Source: Mesaphorura yosii (Eukaryota; Arthropoda; Collembola; Poduromorpha; Tullbergiidae). Taken from it: a stretch of 64,000 bases of DNA. Of this stretch, positions 23,011-37,600 are shown one piece after another. Position 1 is the first letter of the stretch. Every line of letters begins with the position of its first letter. Made by a program: the position numbers and the translations under genes. The DNA lies in contig WIXG01000374.1 of the NCBI GenBank assembly GCA_009869945.1, positions 1 through 64,000 on the forward strand. Direction: 5' to 3'. A model generated the notes under the pieces. That model made no database searches and was not told the DNA's origin. It saw only the letters and a program-made list of their open reading frames with translations.

Positions 23011-26000
23011 AATATTCTAGTCTCAATGTCTCAAGTTGCGAAAATGTGTAATTCCTTCATAAAATTCGAAATATTTTAAACTCCAAGATGTTGAAGCGAA
23101 TAAAACGGTATTTCTTGTGATAAACGTCACCTGGAGCCTGGAAATTTCATCAAAACGCAGAAGATTTGAAAATAGTCCTCTCCTCCACAGTACACATGCA
23201 TCTTTTGCACTGTATTTCATCTATTCAGTGCCCGACAAGGTGAAGGAGATGTTGTGGGGAACGAGATTGTGGATCGTAGAATCAGATTGATGTGAAACAT
23301 AAAAATCAAAGTCTGAAGGATTTGTTGCGGAAATCTGACAGGTGACGACAATTGGAATTTGGGATAATATTTATTGCTTTCTGAGTGCACCCATGTCGCA
23401 ACACACAAAAGTTTGTACGCTGTCAATCCTAAGGTTAATGTTTATACAAAACACAAAGAGAGAAAAGAGATGTAAATCGTTTAAGGAAAAGAGATCAAGT
23501 CTGAAATGATTGACGGCATGTACAAATGCACTTCGCCTCACTAATGTCGACCCCAAATTGGTTCAATTTTTCTTGTGCGCAATCTGTTTGAGATTGAATC
23601 TATCTTGTGGAATGGTTTCGTGATGCAGCGAGCTGATTTAATTAATCAAGGAAGGAAGGTGCATTGAAATGGAATACTCGCTGTAACCGACGCGGTTGGT
23701 GGTAACACGTCACAACAATATAAAAATGAAATCTCGCGTCTTTGCATACCAGCCGTCACTCAAGGTTTACGCTGATATTCTGCTAATCCTCGTGCCTTGC
23801 ATTTCTGCTCTGCAACTTGTTTCTTTTGAGGCTCGACATTTCCGTTTCTGGTTGATTTGATTTGATATAAATTGTGCTTACACGCGTACGATCTGTCTAA
23901 CCGCCCCGCTGTCTGCGCAGGATAATACGTAACACGGTCACATAATTGGAGTTATTAAGACGGAATCCTGCGGAAGGGAAAATGTGATGAATGAATCATG
24001 AAACGACGGAGATCAGATTAACTCAGCATTGTAAATGAGTCTCGTCGTGAGAATTCTGGTAAAGAATGGAAGAGAAAAGTCAATGTCGTCTCGCCCGTGT
24101 GTACTGTGAATATGAATATGCAACAGACTGATATCGTTGAGTCATTACCGCGTGTGAACCCATTGTTAAAGTAATTCTCTCAACCTTTCCATTAGAAATT
24201 ATTTAATTATTTCCATATTATTTTAATCGTCCGCTCTTCCTTCCTAATGAGAAATAGAAACACGGATCACAAGGCGAGGGTTTTTCACTTTATTATGCAC
24301 AAAATTAAAATGCAAGGCAAAAACTGGTTTTTACTATGATTGGCCGTAGCCACGACAAACATTGGACTCGTATCAGCTCGCAGGCTAAACCTGAGTAGAT
24401 TATTCTGATTAGGTCATTCAACTAATAAAGATTTACGGATTTTTACAATGTTTATTACGTGTTGTGTGTCTGTTACACAACAATCTGCGAGGAAAGTAAG
24501 AATTCCTGAGGATAGAACAATGGCTTGTTATACAAGCGGACAATTATGTAAAGAAACGTATGTCTCCTCGCTTTAATTGCAGGAATTACATTCTGATAAA
24601 TTCGCAGCTGGCTCGTTTGGTCTTTTACTGTGTGAATAATTCGTCGTGTTAATTAGTTTGATACGAGTTAACTCGACTCTTATCTCCCGAACTAGAAATC
24701 CAATTAATTTTTAAGACGTAGTTTTTATTGGCGAAAATTCCTCACCTGAGCTCGAGTCGCGTGGCTATTCTGGGAGGTAGACAGCCCAACCACCGACACG
24801 ATTGATGTTGAGACGGATGTGACAGCTGAAAAGTGAAATGAAATGCCAGAAGACACGGAAACTCATGTATGTGTTACACATTCAAGGGCCACAGTCATGT
24901 CTCAACTTTATCTCGTTTTCAGTTCGCGAGTAACTGTAAAGAGATTCTTCACGATGCTCCCTTCGGAGTCGAAACACTTATCGCAGCAATCACGTAGTTA
25001 TTCACTCACACACACTCGCAACAATGTTCTGCCAAAAATACCCCAAATCCTTTAGCTCAGTCTTGGGCTGGATGACAATGACATTTTTGGTGCACATCCG
25101 TGCAAGATTATTAAGAATGAGTTACGCGAGCCGACCCAAAGTCACCAAACTACGACTGTTCCCAATTTTGTTCGTACTGGTCACCACCATGCAATCACAA
25201 AACGCCGCACTTTGTTCTCGAGTTTATTTCCATATCTCGCATTCTGAGACTTTGCAAATTCAATACTCACCAGTCACAGGTACGAGTGCTTGAGATTTAC
25301 TCTCGGCAAGATCATTTCTCAGCAGCGCGTTCCAACTATAAACAATGCCTCGTAATCATGTGTCTTCGGGCTCTTTGCCTCAAAATCAAACAGCTTTCAA
25401 GATCTTCGACTTTGCACTAATCATTCTTCATTAACTCCGCAACTTTGAGAAATCTCAATCAACTCAATAACAAGTCAAGAGTCAAGATGAACGGATAACA
25501 ACAGAAACTTGATGAGTTCCAAGGCACAAGACTTTGAGACCGCCGCTGGTTAAGTCACTGATGCAAAGTTTGTTTGCGTAAAGATCAACTGTCTCTGGCG
25601 TGCGTCACTCGTTCGAATAATTTCGACGTTTTCCACCTGACAGCTTGAGACTAACTGAGTTTGTGCGTTGTACAAGATCTTGGTTTTTTCATTCTTTTCG
25701 TTCGGCGAGCTCCAAGTTTTAACTTGGATAGAGTAATTTAGACGAGGCGACCACAGGTAGTCAGTCTCACGGGGACAACATGTTTGTAAAATAATGAAAA
25801 GATATGCGTGTAAGGCGGCTGGGCAAGGTGCGCACAGGTAGACTGACAAGCAAACACGAGAAGACAGTTAGCGTTAGCAGCAAAAATTGTAAGTTGAAGT
25901 TAAAAAGTATCTAAACATTCTTCCCCACCGTCGACGTAGTTGATACAGCCACTTCGTACATTCGTTTCATTTTACAACTCGCCCTTATCTCAACGTCTTT

Positions 26001-29000
26001 TACTCTCATTATGTGTATTTGGAGTTGGACTCCCATTTGGAGTTGCCTTCCTTCCTCCATTCCTGGCGTCATGCTCTCAACCTCTGCTCCTTTGCAGCCC
26101 AACAACGCATACAATCTCAAGTCCACGCATATTTTGCATTTGCACTTCCAAAGGCCAGTTCCTCTGCATAATTGTGAGTTTTGTAAGTGAACCTGCTAAT
26201 TGTGAAGTTGCATTCGTCTCTCCTTGCCCCTCTTGTCGACCAGACCGACTCATTTTTCATTTATTTCCCAACAATCGCAAGCTATTGAGACTGAGATTTG
26301 AAAACGTTTAAGCCCATTGTACGCAGGCACAATCACGATTGGGCCAGTCATTGCCATGAAGTACAAAATGTGAGTTAATCAGATCATTCATTCTTTTGGT
26401 CTTATTATTGTTACTCACAGGCTCACGGGCTGAGCAGAGAACAGAGTTGTTGGCGTAAAAATGTGTAAAATGCCACTTGTGTGCAATTGCAGAAATAAAT
26501 GATTGTTACGACTTCTGATTTATGATCCCTTATAAGATGGTGAGGTGGAGGTCAGTGCGATAGTCGTCTCCTACTCCATTCCACTTGCGCCCTGAATCAC
26601 TTTTGTTATCACATGTTTTGCCTGTACAAGGAACACGAGCCTACGACACCAAACACGAACCTCACCATTAAATATGCACAAAACCTATTAAACTAGTCTA
26701 CTCCACATTGTTATTTATTTTATTGTTTAATTTCGAATATTTTAATGCATAATCTATTTTTGCGAAAAGTGAATGCTCAGACGAACCAAACTGGCCCCGA
26801 TGGCATGCATATACCATGGACGGACTGCATCCCTTGCATTGGACGCAGGTTGAATTTCGTGTTTTGAAACCACAATTCAATTCTTTGCATTTTAATCTTT
26901 TGTGTAATATATGACCATGAAATCTTATTAGTAACTCAATTCATTTAAAAACTAATTTATGATCTGGTACGCCAACGAAATTAATAGAAATTCCTACATG
27001 AGTCCTAACAATCCTCAAGACATAAAATGAAATTTATGAATCGTGCAAAATAAAACACGGTCGTAATCTTAATCCGCGATTAAACCCTTTCGCTAAATGA
27101 CTTGAGCTGATTTCAGAGCAATTTGCGCCTTAGAATTGTGCAATGCCAAATGATGATTGGATTCTATTTATAACAGTGAGTTTACGACTTGGTCGTAACC
27201 ATGATCCGACTTCAAATTACGCTATGCGATAGCAATATTTTGCATCCGCTACCTGTTAAGCATGCTAATTACGACCAGCCAGAATCAGTAAACAAGATGT
27301 TTAGCACTAAATTCAGTGGAAAAAATCTCAGTGCCCATACACGGATGCAGCCAGTGCAAGCCAACGCATATGGAAGTGGCAATAAGCCTCAATTTCTTCT
27401 GAAAGGCGATTCCGGATTGAATGAATGGTCAGCGTAAGAATTCAAGAATACTATTGTGTGAGAAGGTCTTTTCCTTGCGTGTCATGCCTGACTTGCGTGG
27501 GCACATAAATTCCTATTAATGTCTGGTGGTGGGTAATTCCAGGACTGACTGAAAAACCTGCACCTCTTCAAGCAATTTAAGTTGTTCAAAATGACAAGAC
27601 ATTTTCTGCTAGAAGTGTGCGACATCCCTAACAATTCATTCTGATAAATGATTGGCATGACGTAAGAATCTGGTTTATTTTTCCAACGCACCGGCCATGC
27701 ATTGATTTATAGCCGTAATCAATTAAAGTAAACCGATCCAAGCAAGGTGGGTTCTAATGACATAGCGTTATATAATTGCACACGAGTGCTAATTAAACGA
27801 GCACGTTGGGCACGATCTGGCTCGATTGTTATCGTGTGTTTACTTTAGCAAAGGCAAAAGTCAGGTGTGGCGATACGATACGGTGGTGTACGTTTGTACG
27901 ATTCTTTTCATTCTTGTCCTTGACAATGCTATTGCTGTTATGTTGCATTGTAGCGGCATTGTTGACGCGAGCCAAGTGACAGTGATATCTGACAGGACAG
28001 CGCATCCTCATTCATTTCATCTTGCATCTCAACCAGGGCACGTTGAAGGTGTACGCTCAACTTCAGCTGCCAACAAGAAGAATCACGAATTGCATATCAT
28101 CTCATAATTACTCAGACGTGTGAAATGCGAAAATGTTGTACGGCGAAAATATGAATGCATAATGTATTTTGACAATTGGCACGTTCTGAGGCAGCAATTT
28201 GTACAAATGCACGCACGTTGGCTAAAACGATTGACCGCGCGAGCATTCATCTTGTGCTCAATTGTTCTGACAGAATTTACTAATTGGGCAGCACGGCAGC
28301 AAGATTGACGACAAAGTTCACGAGGTCTCTTTAATCGCCCAATTCAATGGCTGGGCTTGTGTACCGTTATGCGCCTGCTCAGAAGCTATTGAAGTAAAAG
28401 TAGTCCCAATTAGTCATTTTGTGACAACAATAGCGGCTCATCACAAACAGCTGTCAATACGCGAACAATATCCAATTTGTCTCACTATTCTTACTCTGAA
28501 TTGAACTGTGGACTCCAACTCCTAATGTGGCATTGATTCTAATTAGGTTAACTTATGTCTCAAAGGTGGTCGCTTAATTATTAGCTCCAATCAATGACTC
28601 ACTACGCAAATATCCGCAACAATTAATAACGCATTAAATAGAAATCTAAACCTGGAGATTTACAATGAGCAGTGGACGTTGAAGACAATTACCAAACACA
28701 TGCTTTTTCGTTTTAAATCGAAAGACTATATTTGTCTTGCTTGTGTACTTTAATCTAAAGCATTGTTCTCTTTAATTACTTTCAGGAACTCCTGTTGAGA
28801 GATTTAACGATGCTTACAATCATAATTTTATTACGGACATTCCTGGGACGCCGTTTGTCGTAGAGTTTAAAATAAATAGATGCTCAGCAAAGATTTGTGC
28901 AAAGGTGCAATGTAATGACAAGTATAAAATCCCAGCCCAGCTGCAACTGCGTGCGTTTTGCCTTGTAATAGTTTCGAGTGCCAAAAGCAGTGCAACAGCG

Positions 29001-31634
29001 CCACGAACCGCAGAAGTCTCCAATTGATAACTCAAACCTGGGTGAAACAGAAGTCAGACGATTTAGCAACGAGCATTGGTTTGGCGCGTGTATTTTAGTG
29101 GGTGAAGGGATTTAGGATTTACTAAGCGCAAGATGCAGTTCGATAATGGATTTTGAATTCAGATGACTCAACTTATTTTCACGCGAGTGCACGAGATAAG
29201 TATTGAAATAACAAAAGGGAAGAAACGAGCAATAATAACAGCAGAATATGGCAGCTAAATTATCTTGTTCTTTGTGATGATGAAGTGCGCGTATGTGTTT
29301 TCTGTTTCTGTGATTATTAAGAGCACTTTTTAACTGGCGATTGTTGCACACTACAATGCTTAATGCTAATGATGTGATGAAAACGAGCGCGCGTTTTACA
29401 TGTTACAAAATATGGCTACAATAATGAGTATGTTACCGCCGATCCTTCATGCTCTCCTTTCTTGCAATTTTAATGCATGTACGATTAACAGAATCTGATC
29501 GAATTCATTCATGAAGAAAATGACGCGTTTGCATTTTCGCGTTGCTTGGATGTGGATGTGCGGCCCGCCGTCAAGAATTGACTGCATCCTAACAAGAATT
29601 ATGCAGTACGTGCATGCATGAGGAAGTTTCACGAAAGCCAGATATGACAACGAGCAAATCAGGAGATGATTTAAGCCTCGTTTGATTTCATCCGAGTTTT
29701 ACGTTGACGTGTTTGCGAAGTTTTATGACCTGAAGTCGAAGGGAGTTGTACCTTTGTAATGCACGCAGGCTTGTAGCAGTGCGCCGATGTTGATAGGTTG
29801 TGTGCGCAATAACGATATTATAAATTCAGAGCAATTATTTTTGTCACTTTACGACTTGACTGAATTTCTTAATAGAAAAGTGTGCGCCTCCAAGTCTGCA
29901 GCTGCGAAAGACTGTAATTTATGCGCAAGCATTAATTTAGCACGGGTGTGTTCCAAAATGAACAAGATTTCACTTTCGTTTCGTGTTGTCACACTCGAGC
30001 ATCGTATCACCAACCGCCGCTAAACAATGCCTGCGTAATCAAATTGATACTCATTTCATTAGCTATAATTACGTATAATGATCACAGCAACTGCCGTTCA
30101 TGCCTCGCCATTCTATTTCGTTGGATCACTTTATTAACTCTGTCGAATCAAACCGTCTCAGACAGGACATAAATACTGGCGAGAGAGAATTGATTGTGGC
30201 ATCGGCATCCTCTTGATGTGCCTCCTCGAGGAAAGGACATTTGTCTTCGTTTAACCATTCCAAGCTATTATAATTTCAGCCACTTGAGAACACGCTCTGA
30301 TGCTGATCATCAACTGTTCCCTCAAGATCATGCGTATCGTTGAAATAAATCACAGCACCAGTCGAGTCTTATGCCCTTCTGAGTTTTGGTCCCAGAGAAG
30401 ACGAATTTTTGCAAACGAAAGGCAGCAACTGGTGGATGTTTCGTTGTGTTAGTACTTCGCTGCTTTTCACGCCTGATCGACATGACTGATCAGTCTTTAC
30501 TCAGACCACACCCTCTCATATTCTGTCAATATCTGGTTGACATTAACATGTATTTCATCGAGTAAATTAGCATGATGAACCCACAAACTGAGGAGATGAA
30601 CTGCTGGTATGATCTGACTTTATATGACCGGATTTCCAACAGATGCTAACGCAATGAGCTTGGACTCAATATACGACCAAAAGTTAAGCTTCAGCTGGGT
30701 AAACATAAGCACCGTGCATTTGTATCTCATCAAATAAGTTAAAATTGCTTTATTTATGACCTTTTTACTTGATAACATATTTAGAGAGGAAACATCCCTG
30801 ATTTAATTCTTGCATAGTAATACGAAGCAAATCAATCAACTCGGGTTTTGTCTCACTCAATACCATTTCAAGAAATATAGTTATGCATTTTTATGTTTAT
30901 CATCGCGTTTTGTGATATTACAATCAATTAAGAAAATTCGTACACGTAAATTGTAAAATTACTTTTCGTACGGTTAGTCAGTCTATAATAAGAAAGGTTA
31001 AGATAATTACAAAGTCCAAAATAATAAAAGGAATGCGAAGTTGAAAATTATTTTAGTTTAAAACACCGCATTTCACAATTCATTTCCAGCATGGAGAAGG
31101 CTTGCAACTAAAAGTACAAAACAGTATTATGGCACATTTATACGGTGATGTAGTTCAAAATTTTAACTGGAAAAAGAAGGAATGAAAATCAGTGGTCGGT
31201 GGTTGAAACTTTGGTCAACATTGAAACAGAAGGACAGGAGCTCGGCATGAGCTCAAGAGTACATTGGGCATTGACATCTAATCATGCCATGCACGCATTA
31301 ACATACGTCTCAATGTTTTGTAATCGATGTATTTGTAAACTTATTGTCGTAGTATAAAACATCCTGGTCGTTGGACTAAAAATAGTTCAAATGCTAGCAA
31401 AATAGAATATTGCTGAGTAGGTTTGTTCCCTAGCGTTACAACAGTGAGATGCATTCCTGCAAAATATTTCCCAAGCCCAACTTTCGCAGTGGACCTTTCA
31501 CACCAAAAAGTTCCGTCGTGAAAGTATGAACATGCAAACTTGAGAAATTCACAAACACTTTTATCGTTAAAAAGTACTGAATTTATAATTTAGTTAAATA
31601 ACTGAAGATGTCTTTAGAAAATCTTTAACTGGTC
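23011..31634. other. Long intergenic region between NAA15 and the CD36-type gene
   Basis: About 8.6 kb without a supported gene. All open frames are short, they overlap on both strands, and they lack family resemblance and paired splice sites. I see no intact transposase, reverse transcriptase or long terminal repeat. Regulatory elements may be present but cannot be recognised by eye. Confidence 0.55.
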
Positions 31635-34600
31635 CTATGTGCTGGTTTCTATCACTGCTCCGTTGCCCTTCCCTACTTTCTCATTACTGTTGCCGTTCTT
31701 TGTGTGCTTAACATTGTCGTCCAGTTCAACATTTCCGTTAGAGTGATGATTGTTGGCTCCATTCTTCATACTGTTGTTGGCAGGTCCCTTTTCCACTTCG
31801 CCATTCTGTGAGAGAATATGTTTTGGGATTAATATAGAATCAATTCATCGCTCGAACAGTTCCCAAACATTGATCCAACAAAAATGCACATCATTATTGC
31901 GAACTTATAACAGTATCAATGAACTTGTGAACACGCTACGTGTGAACAAGAAAAGAAAGCTAATGTGGAAAGTACTTGTGTTGGTGAAACAAAGTAAAGC
32001 GAAAGTACGTTATACTATGATAGTAAGGAAACTACGGAAAGCAGTCATGGACCATAGAATGAAGCACGTCAACTACAGACAAAAGCACCGAGAACATGCA
32101 GTTAATGGCTTAGTTACCGTTCATGCGAGGTCAGCCGCTAAGGTTACTATTTAGACTAAGTACAGCTATTTGTCGAATTGAGGAGATGCAGTGGCTAAAG
32201 TATTGTTGTGATATAAAGGGTACAAAACGGCAGAAGAGAGCAATGGAAGCGTGGGCAGTTTAGTCATTGTGTATAAATTTCCACGTTTCGTGATTCATAA
32301 TCTTTTCTTGCTCATCCTAAGGGAAGTAAGTGAAATCATGCAATATTAATAATAAAGAGTGCTGAAAACAAACTAAAAGTCAGCTCAAATTGTACAACTA
32401 AGAATCTGTACACGGCTTTTGACATACCTTTGTAGTTGTCTGGAACTTTTTCTCTCCGTTCCTGCTTCGGCAGAGATAAACCAAAACGCAGATCAGGATG
32501 ATGGACCCAAGTCCAAAAAATACGTAGGACATTGCCTGCTCTGCGATTGCTGGCATAAACACCGCAACGCGAAGCAAACTGGTGATCGAATCAGGAAGAG
32601 AGTCGATTCCCTAAGATCGCAAGAATTTTTAGTACAAAAAATCTTTGCAAAATGCTGTTTTGCAAAGAAGCAATTCTCACATCTTCAAACCAAATAACTG
32701 GGATTAGAATATCAGTCAGATTTGCTGCTTGCTTAATGTCTTCTATTTTACTGGCGAAAATGTTAATCTGGATACGAGCCTTTGCTTGCATTGGAATTCC
32801 AAGTTTCTGTTCAAACCATAAACGATCATTAGTCTCATTAGAAAATGATTAATACTTGAAATTTTTTATGTAGACTTGTTGTCGAGCTCACCGGTTGAAT
32901 GTCGATATAAAACTGATGCCGAATTGGGTCAGGATGAAGGCCATCAACATCAGTCAGCAAGGTCGGGTCTCCGTGCAAGAAATGAGGCCATGAGAGGAAG
33001 ACTGGAGATCCTGTAATTTTAATTAGGATTATAAATATAATTCGTCAACAAAGCAGAGATTTCTTACTAAGATTAATAATAATAATAATAATATTGAGTA
33101 CACGTTTCAGGGGCTTCATTAGGATTTCAAGAGTAAAAGAGTTAATTACTTTACCACACACGGTCTTCTTTTATTCAGGCTTAGCATTGTGAAATGCAAG
33201 TCAATTCAATAATTGACGATTGAATTTAAGTGCACGATAAGGAAGTGTCATTCTGTCATGCAAATCACATCCAAGCAGGAATGTCTTACCAAACTGGCAC
33301 GCGGAGATATTGAAAACACCTCGTTTGGAGCACGGAGGACCGCCAAGGCAAAAACATTCGTTTTCAGGGTACGTTTCAACATCACCAAATGTCCTCCCTG
33401 CAGGGTAGTATCTGCGGAAAAACAAAACATTTTCTCATTAGCTGGGCATTCCTTGAGAATTTCATTTTTTAAAATCTTTTTAGTGTCGCTGCTGGAGTGT
33501 GAATATTTCACTACAGAACGATCACTAACCTGAAGGCCGGAAGGTCTTCATGGGTTACTTTCTGATTATAAACCAGTTCTACAGACTGACATAATTCTGG
33601 ATTGAAGATGAAAAGAGTAGAATTTTCGTCCAGCATTGAAGGGAACCCCGTGGCATCAGTGCCTCGAATGGCATTGCAATTTTCACCGTCCCAGAACTGC
33701 ATCTTGTCTTTTCCATCCCAGCGATTGATGCGCGCATAGTCTTTCAGGTTTTCTTGCCCGGTAAAAACGGTGAGAGTGTGCCCAGGTGTGTTGTTTCGGT
33801 TGTAGAAGAAACCAAACTTCTCAAATGGTGCTCTTTTTCCTTCTGGAGCAACTTGCTTTCCTAACTTCAGCAGCGGGTCATCGTAACCCCAAATCATTTC
33901 TCCGACAGATCTTTCAATAAATGGCTGAAGATTGAGAATCTCCAAAATGGTGGCGACAGTCTTCTTGGCGACCCTGCTCGAGTGCTTCAACGAGCCAATG
34001 GCGGCCTAGGACGAGTCGTAATACATGATTAGAATAATTTCGACGTATGAGAACAGATTTGCTGAAAATCTTAGATGCATTCCTCGAAATATCAGCTGTA
34101 CTGAATATAACGTTGAAATAAACAAACTATAAACAGCAATTGCGTGTCGGCGATTTGTTTGATAGCGATTTTTTTTGCTGGGAAGCGCAGTTAAATACGA
34201 TTATCAAAAGCCGTTAATGAATATCATTCATATAGAGTACATTTTGCTTGGCTCGCGTTGAACTTCTAACTTTAACCTTTCCGTAGGAGGGTGTCGACAT
34301 CTGAATAAGATTGCGCTTTATACTCAAGGAGTTCAAAATGACAGCTTCCAGAACTTACCAACATAGGAACATTCGGGAGGACGTATTTGTCGTCTTCTGA
34401 CCCAAGAGACATTTCTGGTTCAAATTTGTACACTTTATTCTGTCGGTAGGAAAGAGTTCCATTTGGATGCCAAACTGGCTCAACTTTTTCCCATTTTTCA
34501 CTGTTTGTAGAAATGATTACAAGTTAGTAGTCGGCATTGAATTCAATTGTTTCATAACTTGCATACATTTAGCTGCTCCTCACCTGTACGTGTATGGACC

Positions 34601-37600
34601 AAACTCTTTGAGAATCAATTTGGTGTTATTGGAATCACCTAAATACGCTTCTGGATTGGTGACATTAAAGAAGTACACCTTCAAATACGGAGTTGCAGGT
34701 GGCTTCCTCCATAACTCGAAGGTTTCGGTATCTTTTTTCAATGGCAGTCGCTGAAAATTTTCAAATGCACGCAATTAATCCAAGAACATCGAACTAATAC
34801 TCGTATTTTTCATTATGGTCAGTCAGTTGCACAAGAAATCATTTGGTACACAGATTAAGCAAAAAAAACAGCCGGTATGCAATTCTTGGTCGATATTTTG
34901 CAAGATCCGCAAGAGTTCATCGGAATTAATTGCAGCTACGAATGCTGCATTGTAGTAAACGAGCAAGCAGCAGGCCATAAAATGTCCACACGGTGCTTAC
35001 TTCAAAAGGGTCGGGACACTCACTCTAATTGGGGCAAGCATGAAATTATGTAAACACAAACTGCATCAATTTGAGGTACCATAACCTGTTCTAGCTTTAT
35101 AGGAAATAAGTGCGGTGCAAATGTCATCGGGCGATTTCGCGTGCATTTTAGACACAGCCAACCTGTTTTTAATAATTGGAAAGGCACGGCATGACACAAT
35201 TGCCAGGCACAAACAACGCAATCCAAGAAATTCATCAGTTTTGAAACACCATTTGTATGTGAGGCCTTTGTAAATGGCACAATGGCAATAATTACAGGGC
35301 AGGAGTTGCACTACGGGAATTGGTTTTGCATTCATCATTTGTGACCAACCTCAAGTGGAAGAAGTCTTCTTCAGGGCAACAACGCAAAGCAAGACGAGAC
35401 AGCTGAAGTCGAACTCTTTTAATTTTGTATTGAAGTTTAAATTTTCTTTGAGGAAATTAGCATTATAATTTTGCAGATATAAAAATAATTTAGAAATGGT
35501 TTTTTATGAGAGAAATTTGAATTCACTGTAAGAAAAGAAGATGACTCTCTTCTGGGTAGACGTAGCCCACCATGGTGCAGTTGATTAATTTTAGAATAAG
35601 CTTTCAATGGGAGGTAATTTCAACCCCCTTCATTCCATACGTCAATGAATTATGTTCGCTCGATGTACTCCGTGTGTCTGGCGGCGTTCTTCATGGCTAA
35701 TCAGTATATTAACGACACACTCCGGTGGTGAGATGCGCACGCTGTCGCAAAAGTGAAACCAGAGGCGGAAACGCAGTACTACTTTTGACTTCTTTCGTCT
35801 TTTAGAAGTAACTTAATTACTGCAAATATAAGTGGCAGTATGTGCAAGGAAAACGAATCAAATAACAATAATTTTAGTCAAGCGCAATCACTGCATAATA
35901 ACTGCCCCTCAGATGACTTTCTGTTCGTCATTAGTTCATTAGAATGGAAAGTCTTAAGATACCTCCTCGTCAGTTTGGTCATTTCAGCTTCGTCCTGATC
36001 CAGAATCGGTAAAACTGAAAGTTAATGAGGTACACGAGTTAAACTTACCCCTGCAATAATTGAGTCGACCAGGGCACTGAAGAAAAGTACTGTGAGGATT
36101 CCAAAGATAAGAAATAAAATTCCAGCCACCGTGGCGAGTGCTGTAAATATCAAAGAAAATATTCGTTATCGGTCAGTCAGTATTTCAGCATAATTGCAAG
36201 TTTTTAGCTTTCCAAAAAGTTCCTCTTTGGCACATCACTTGCGCGCGCTTGTCATGATTTTCTGTAAAAGCAGATGAATTGCAAGTATTGCAGACAAGAG
36301 GTTCAACACATCTGGCCGGATGGGTCATGGTTCATCTTATTGTGTCAATTAAATTTGAAATTCATGGTATTCAATTTTCTGTGTTGCAGGTCGCAGCAAT
36401 CTCGAGCGTATGAGGTTAAATGTCATGGTGGGGAAGATGGCAAGACGCAAGCTCTGCTTTAGTCCACATGCACTTAAAATACTGATAACCTCATACAAAA
36501 GTGTAAAAGCCAAAAGTGCAATTTCTAAGTTTAGTATCTTATTATTCAACTTGATAAATTATGAGTTATCAGTTGATGAGTTCTAGGGCGCCCTTAATTA
36601 CTTCTTCACGCGCCAACACTACAAGGGACGGCATTAAAATACACTACTTTAGTGGGAGTACATCGTTTGCTCAGGATTGTTTATTTTTTTTGAGTGTGAA
36701 ACATTTTCATAAAACCTATATCGCTTCTTCTATTCTGCCGCACTGTTGCCCATTTGATTTATCCGACTCTGCGTGAACGAAGTCATGCACCATCGACGGG
36801 ATAAGCCAGCAGATTAGGGAGTAATGTGAAGATCGTGAACGTACGCTTATTACGCCAAGGGAAAATGACTTGAAATAATAATCTTCCCGATGGCTTCTGC
36901 CTTGGTCGGTCTAATAACAACAATTCATGACGATGTCGTGGAATAGGATTTAAGACGATATTTAGGTAGGCGTTCGACTCTCTGACTATTTCAAGCCCAA
37001 GTGGTGAAGTTTCAAAGGATTACGAATATGATGATCGAGAAGTTTTTATCCGCGCCATATTAGTTGCGGTTACTATCCTTAGAGCAATAAGTCAGTCTAT
37101 AATTTCAGGACACATTTTTAAAACGGACTCGTTCCCAGCCCCAACTCAGCAGGCCTTAAGTTTCCAGGGCAGGAACAGATACATGACTTTGTTTATAAAT
37201 CACACGAGAAAAAACGTCGCCTTAAGCTTCGGTAAATAAACCATTTCAGATGGGAACTTCACGTTCCGAATGAAGGGCGAGTGCGAGATTGAGATTAAAG
37301 TCGAGATTGAGATGCATCCCATCTATTCCCAAACTGTTTTTCATTTCTCTTATCGCCACGTGTTACACAACGTTCGTTGTCTTTTGATGACAACTCAGCG
37401 TCATGAACTTTGGTACGACATTGAAATTGTTGGATCTCCTAATCAGTCAACACATGGCACAGCCTCGATGAGACGCTAAATATTGAGTCAAGATGAGGAG
37501 AAAAGAGAAACAACCTTTCTTCTCAGAACAACTCATGTCCTTCATTCGCTCTTCTTGATCTTGACGTTATTGCAACCTTGTGTGAGAGGTTCACCCTTCT

